The notes under the pieces: generated by a model
What the model was told of the DNA's origin: nothing
What the model saw: only the letters and a program-made list of their open reading frames with translations
The model's database searches: none
Assembly: GCA_002451435.1 (NCBI GenBank)
Contig: DKCF01000081.1
Location: forward strand, 773-17,908
Source: Bifidobacterium sp. UBA6881
GTDB lineage: Bacteria > Actinomycetota > Actinomycetes > Actinomycetales > Bifidobacteriaceae
Reading direction: 5' to 3'
DNA length: 17,136 nt
In this document: one piece after another, positions 13,789 to 17,136 of the stretch
Layout of the letters: every line of letters starts with the position of its first letter
Position numbering within the stretch: position 1 is the stretch's first letter
Program-made: the position numbers and the translations under genes

Positions 13789-14757
13789 ATGACGTGCGTC
13801 GCTGTGGGCACACGGGGGAGCGCCCTTGCCAGGTGCCAGACCGGATTGGTATTGGACGCGCTGCGGCGCTCGTTGCCGGGCGTGGACGTTCCGGAATTCG
13901 ACATTCGCGTCATTTCCACCCAAGGCGACCGGCAGCTGAACGCCAGTTTGCAGGCCATCGGCGGCAAAGGCGTGTTCGTCAAGGAAATCGAGTCCGAATT
14001 GCTCAATGGCCAAATCGACATCGCGGTGCACAGCCTGAAGGATATGGCTCCGGAACTTCCCGAGGGGCTGACGGTCGGCGCCATTCTTGCGCGCGCCTGC
14101 CCGTTCGATTGTCTGATTTCGGTTCATGCCGGAGGCGCGGCACCGTTGGATTCGTTGCCGAAGGGCGCGCGCGTGGGCACGAACAGTCTGCGCAGGCAAA
14201 GCCAGCTGCTGCATCTGCGTCCGGATTTGCGGATCGTGCCGATTCGGGGGAACGTTCCGACGCGCATCCGTGCCATCGAGCGCTACGGATTGGACGCGGT
14301 AGTGCTGGCGCAATCCGGATTGCGCAGATTGGATTTCACGCCCGAATCGCTGATGTCGGAATACGGATTGCACTGGATCGCATTGGACGAAACCATGCTG
14401 CCCGCGGCGGGCCAGGGGGCCATGGCCGTGGAATGCCGCGCCGATGACGCGGCGACCCTGCGCATGCTTGCGTACGTCGACGACGCCTCCACACGACGTG
14501 ATGTGACCGTGGAGCGCGCGTTCATGCAGGCTTTGGGTGGAAGCTGCACGTTCCCCATCGGTGCTTACGGCCGTGGGACGGACGAGGGATTCGCTTTTGA
14601 TGGATTTATCTCGCAGCCGGACGGCACCCAATGGCGGGGCTGTTCCTTCACCGCTGCGGGGTCTGACGTTCCCGCCTTGGTGGCTGAAGCCGAGCAGTAT
14701 GCCGGACGATTGCTGCAAGACGGCGAGCCGCAGGTTGTGGGAACTGCGAAATCATGA
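13789..14757 (+). CDS. hemC: Hydroxymethylbilane synthase (porphobilinogen deaminase)
   Basis: A 322-aa enzyme that joins four porphobilinogens into hydroxymethylbilane on a dipyrromethane cofactor. The conserved blocks are in order: VGTRGSALARCQT at the N-terminus, STQGDRQLN, GGKGVFVKEIE, VHSLKDMAPELP with the catalytic aspartate at 85, GTNSLRRQSQL, IRGNVPTRI, and the cofactor-attaching cysteine in GGSCTFPIG (Cys253). ATG 13789 has GGGG 8 nt upstream and starts the protein a few residues before GTRGS, as usual. An ATG at 13759 would add ten residues without a clear ribosome site. hemB follows by 42 bp in the same direction. Feeding siroheme rather than heme is inferred, because only siroheme-branch genes accompany it here. 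Confidence 0.95.
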   Translation: MTCVAVGTRGSALARCQTGLVLDALRRSLPGVDVPEFDIRVISTQGDRQLNASLQAIGGKGVFVKEIESELLNGQIDIAVHSLKDMAPELPEGLTVGAILARACPFDCLISVHAGGAAPLDSLPKGARVGTNSLRRQSQLLHLRPDLRIVPIRGNVPTRIRAIERYGLDAVVLAQSGLRRLDFTPESLMSEYGLHWIALDETMLPAAGQGAMAVECRADDAATLRMLAYVDDASTRRDVTVERAFMQALGGSCTFPIGAYGRGTDEGFAFDGFISQPDGTQWRGCSFTAAGSDVPALVAEAEQYAGRLLQDGEPQVVGTAKS

Positions 14758-14799
14758 TTGCGGCGAATCCGCGGGATTCGTCGAGAAGGGAAGTGCCAT

Positions 14800-15795
14800 A
14801 TGGCATCGTTTATTCGTCACCGTCGGCTGCGCACCAGCGCGGCATTGCGCGATCTGGTCCGCGAACATCATGTCGGTATCGATGATCTGATCATGCCAGT
14901 GTTCGTGGATGCCACCATCGACCGACCTGAGCCAATTACGTCAATGCCCGGCATCCAGCGTTTTCCGCTGGAAGGCGTGCTTGCCGAAATCAAGGAAATC
15001 GTCGATCTCGGCATCAAATCGGTATTGCTGTTCGGTATTCCGGACCATAAGGACGACACCGGTTCGGGCGCTTGGGAGGATGACGGCATCGTTCAGCAAG
15101 CGACCCGGCTCATCAAAAAGGAATATCCCGATTTGATTGTGATCGCCGACAATTGCATGTGCGAATACACCAGCACCGGTCACTGCGGCATCGTGGTGTC
15201 GCTGCCGAATGGCGGATGGGACGTGGCGAACGACGAATCGTTGAAATATTTGGTTCGTACCGCCGTCAGCCAGGCGAAGGCCGGGGCCGACATCATCGCC
15301 CCGTCGAACGCCATGGACGGCTATGTCGCGGCCATTCGCGAGGGCCTGGACGAGGCCGGCTACGAACGGGTGCCGATTATGTCGTACTCCGTCAAATACG
15401 CTTCCAGCTTCTATGGTCCGTTCCGCGACGCGGCCGACGGCGCTCCGCAATTCGGCGATCGCAGCGGATACCAGATGGATCCGGCGAACCGGCTTGAGGC
15501 GTTGCGCGAAGTGGCCAGCGATGAGGCGGAGGGCGCCGATTTCGTCATGGTGAAGCCGGCCATGGCCTTCCTCGACGTGATGCGTGAGGTTCGTAATGCC
15601 ACGGATCTGCCGTTGGTGGCCTACAACGTTTCCGGCGAATACGCGATGGTGAAGGCCGCGGCGCAGAATGGCTGGATTGATGAGCGTCGTATCGTGCGTG
15701 AAGTGCTGACCAGCATGAAACGTGCTGGCGCGGATCTCATCATCACGTATTTCGCGAAGGATGTCGCCCGCCGCATCCGCGATGGTCGGTGGTGA
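14800..15795 (+). CDS. hemB: 5-aminolevulinate dehydratase (porphobilinogen synthase), zinc type
   Basis: A 331-aa enzyme that condenses two 5-aminolevulinates to porphobilinogen. The three zinc cysteines of the Zn-dependent class are present in NCMCEYTSTGHCG (Cys119, Cys121, Cys129). The two Schiff-base lysines are Lys199 (YSVKYASSFYGPFRDA) and Lys252 (VMVKPAMAFLDV). The length is normal (about 325-330). ATG 14800, with AAGGGAAG 7 nt before it, is preferred over a TTG at 14758 that has no ribosome site. It is the second gene of the hemC-hemB unit and converges with the next gene, leaving 12 bp and no obvious terminator. The genes making 5-aminolevulinate (hemA, hemL or an ALA synthase) are not in this window. 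Confidence 0.96.
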   Translation: MASFIRHRRLRTSAALRDLVREHHVGIDDLIMPVFVDATIDRPEPITSMPGIQRFPLEGVLAEIKEIVDLGIKSVLLFGIPDHKDDTGSGAWEDDGIVQQATRLIKKEYPDLIVIADNCMCEYTSTGHCGIVVSLPNGGWDVANDESLKYLVRTAVSQAKAGADIIAPSNAMDGYVAAIREGLDEAGYERVPIMSYSVKYASSFYGPFRDAADGAPQFGDRSGYQMDPANRLEALREVASDEAEGADFVMVKPAMAFLDVMREVRNATDLPLVAYNVSGEYAMVKAAAQNGWIDERRIVREVLTSMKRAGADLIITYFAKDVARRIRDGRW

Positions 15796-15807
15796 TGGGT
15801 TTGTGAA

Positions 15808-16194
15808 TCAGTGGTGATGGCGGTGTCGGCGATCCACCAATGCCTGCGAACCACGTTCGGACAATTGCGCGACCAGCGCTCCGAATGCAGCGGAGGCAAT
15901 GGCGAAGCCGATGCCGTGCGTGGCGTTCCGCCGCGTTCCGCTATGTTTCACAACGTGTTTCACGGGTTTGCCGGGGTTGTGCGCCTTGCTGAATCCCTTG
16001 TTCCACGCCATTTCGAATAGTTTGCCGAATGCGAGACCCGCCAACGACGGCACGACGGTTTTGAAGATTTTGTCGCCGAAGGATTCGGGATCGTTGGTGC
16101 GTCGTTCGCGCATCGTGTCCACCGCGCGGTCGACGCCGTGCAGGGCCTCGACGATGCGGTCGGCGCTGGATTCCGGAACTGGTTGTGCACTCAT
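15808..16194 (-). CDS. Small DUF4235-like membrane protein
   Basis: A 128-aa protein with two predicted membrane helices (around KTVVPSLAGLAFGKLFEMAW and GIGFAIASAAFGALVAQLS). They are joined by a basic loop rich in Lys and His, and the protein ends in an RRHRHHH tail. This layout resembles the DUF4235 family of actinobacterial membrane proteins, whose function is unknown. ATG 16194 is chosen because the 33 residues before it look like non-coding sequence. GGAGG stands only 1 nt before this ATG, and TACACT ends exactly 7 nt before it, so the message may be leaderless. It converges with hemB and is divergent from the phosphatase gene. A link with the sulfur genes is not suggested. Confidence 0.62.
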   Translation of the reverse strand: MSAQPVPESSADRIVEALHGVDRAVDTMRERRTNDPESFGDKIFKTVVPSLAGLAFGKLFEMAWNKGFSKAHNPGKPVKHVVKHSGTRRNATHGIGFAIASAAFGALVAQLSERGSQALVDRRHRHHH

Positions 16195-16344
16195 GCCTCC
16201 AGTGTAATGCAACTGCGATGCGGTCTTCCATGCCATGAACGGCCATGTTGCGGAACAAGAGGGGCATCTCGTCGTACGCAAAGCGCGCAACACGGTATGT
16301 CCGGTGGCGCGTTCGACGGTTTTCTTCGATTACAGTAATGGGGT

Positions 16345-17040
16345 ATGACTGATACTCAATTGGGAAGCAATGCCGCTCCTACCGGTGCGCCCGGGCGTTT
16401 GGTGCTGTTGCGCCACGGGCAAACCGTGTGGAGCGAATCGGGACAACATACCGGTCGGACCAACATTCCGCTGACCGATACGGGACGCGCCCAGGCTGAA
16501 GCGGCCGGCGCGCGATTGCGCGAGGTTTTCCCGAACGGTTTCCGCGTGTTCTCCAGCCCGCTACGTCGTGCGCGGCAAACCGCCCAATTGGCGGGATATG
16601 GCGATTTCGAGGTCTTGCCTGAAATCGCGGAATGGGATTATGGCCGCGCGGAAGGCCGGACCCGTCAGGAAATCAGCAAGGCAAGTGGTTTCACATGGGA
16701 CGTGTGGCGCGATGGTCCGCAATCGATTCCCGAATCGTTGGAGGGCGACTGGGTGGAGACGCTGCCCGACGGCGAGCAGGTTCCCGTGCACAACGGTCCC
16801 GGCGAGACCGTCGAAGAGGCCGCTGCGCGCACCCGCGAGGCGATTGCCGCGGTGAAGCCATTGCTCGATGCGGGACAGGACGTGCTGTTGGTCGCCCATG
16901 CGCATGTGCTGCGTATCCTGACGTCGCAGTGGTTGGGCGTCGAGCCGCGTTTCGCGCGTCTGCTGCGTCTCGACACCGCGCATTACTGCGTGCTCGGCCA
17001 GTACAAGGGCGACAACGTCATCGAGCATTGGAACTGCTGA
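16345..17040 (+). CDS. Histidine phosphatase family protein (phosphoglycerate-mutase-like)
   Basis: A 231-aa member of the histidine phosphatase superfamily. The phospho-accepting RHG motif is LVLLRHGQT (His24), followed by the arginine-bearing SSPLRRARQTA, a likely proton-donor glutamate in PEIAEWDYG (Glu96) and the second histidine in LVAHAHVLRIL (His185). It lacks the longer insertions of true cofactor-dependent phosphoglycerate mutases, so a general or acid phosphatase role is more likely than glycolysis. The start has only GGGG touching the ATG, with a TACAGT about 8 nt upstream, so a very short or absent leader is possible. A strong hairpin follows at 17072. Its substrate is unknown and it is probably independent of the sulfur cluster. 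Confidence 0.85.
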   Translation: MTDTQLGSNAAPTGAPGRLVLLRHGQTVWSESGQHTGRTNIPLTDTGRAQAEAAGARLREVFPNGFRVFSSPLRRARQTAQLAGYGDFEVLPEIAEWDYGRAEGRTRQEISKASGFTWDVWRDGPQSIPESLEGDWVETLPDGEQVPVHNGPGETVEEAAARTREAIAAVKPLLDAGQDVLLVAHAHVLRILTSQWLGVEPRFARLLRLDTAHYCVLGQYKGDNVIEHWNC

Positions 17041-17071
17041 CGCGTTCCTTCGACGGCATCTACTGATTCCG

Positions 17072-17107
17072 GTGCGGGCGGATCGAAGCAATTCGGTCCG
17101 CCCGCAC
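17072..17107 (+). terminator. Very stable hairpin after the phosphatase gene
   Basis: A 16-bp stem (17072-17087 with 17092-17107, one G-U pair) is capped by the tetraloop GCAA, a GNRA type. It begins 31 nt after the stop codon. No T-run follows, so it may act as an RNA end-stabiliser or an atypical terminator. Confidence 0.55.
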
Positions 17108-17136
17108 TGTCACTGTGCATGCGTTCGTGAAGATGC

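Noticed and set aside
14758..14799. TTG start for hemB at 14758
   Set aside because: It directly follows the hemC stop without a ribosome site and adds 14 residues; the ATG at 14800 has AAGGGAAG at good spacing.

Overview
The window is a dense block of bacterial chromosome of moderately high G+C (about 60% by eye). It looks actinomycetal, most likely Bifidobacterium or a close relative. That rests on codon use, GGAGG-type ribosome binding sites, a DUF4235-like membrane protein and the overall look of the proteins. There is no rRNA or other strong lineage marker, so the assignment is an inference. No tRNA, CRISPR array, insertion sequence or phage gene was seen.

Layout. (1) Positions 1-243 hold three hairpins that probably terminate the minus-strand operon to their right. 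(2) Positions 244-3097, minus strand, are a tight operon: siroheme-dependent sulfite/nitrite reductase, flavodoxin, sirohydrochlorin ferrochelatase (SirB type). (3) Positions 3098-3492 are a 395-bp divergent control region with candidate promoters, an 18-bp palindrome, a tandem 11-bp repeat and a leader hairpin. (4) Positions 3493-5937, plus strand: a ferredoxin/flavodoxin-NADP+ reductase of the thioredoxin-reductase-like type, uroporphyrinogen-III methyltransferase (cobA) and precorrin-2 dehydrogenase (sirC). (5) Positions 6108-10667, plus strand: a fused substrate-binding/permease ABC protein of the sulfonate (SsuA/SsuC) type, its ATPase, and an arylsulfotransferase-family beta-propeller protein without a signal peptide, closed by a terminator. 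(6) Positions 10965-12818, plus strand: a long YeiH-family membrane transporter and an unrecognised 123-aa protein. (7) Positions 12850-15795: hemD (minus), divergent from hemC-hemB (plus). (8) Positions 15808-17040: a small DUF4235-like membrane protein (minus) and a histidine phosphatase (plus), probably unrelated housekeeping genes.

How it fits together. hemB, hemC and hemD make uroporphyrinogen III from 5-aminolevulinate. CobA, SirC and SirB turn that into siroheme. Siroheme goes into the reductase, which would receive electrons along NADPH -> FNR-like flavoprotein -> flavodoxin -> reductase. The ABC importer, arylsulfotransferase homologue and YeiH transporter suggest that the substrate side is sulfur (sulfonates, sulfate esters, sulfite or sulfate). 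The whole stretch reads as a sulfur-assimilation island with its own cofactor pathway. The window lacks the 5-aminolevulinate-forming genes (hemA/hemL), sulfate activation genes (cysD/N/C/H), any recognisable desulfonating enzyme and a transcriptional regulator. The most unusual elements are the fused ABC subunit, the apparently cytosolic arylsulfotransferase homologue, the 123-aa orphan beside the YeiH protein, and the structured leader of the reductase operon.
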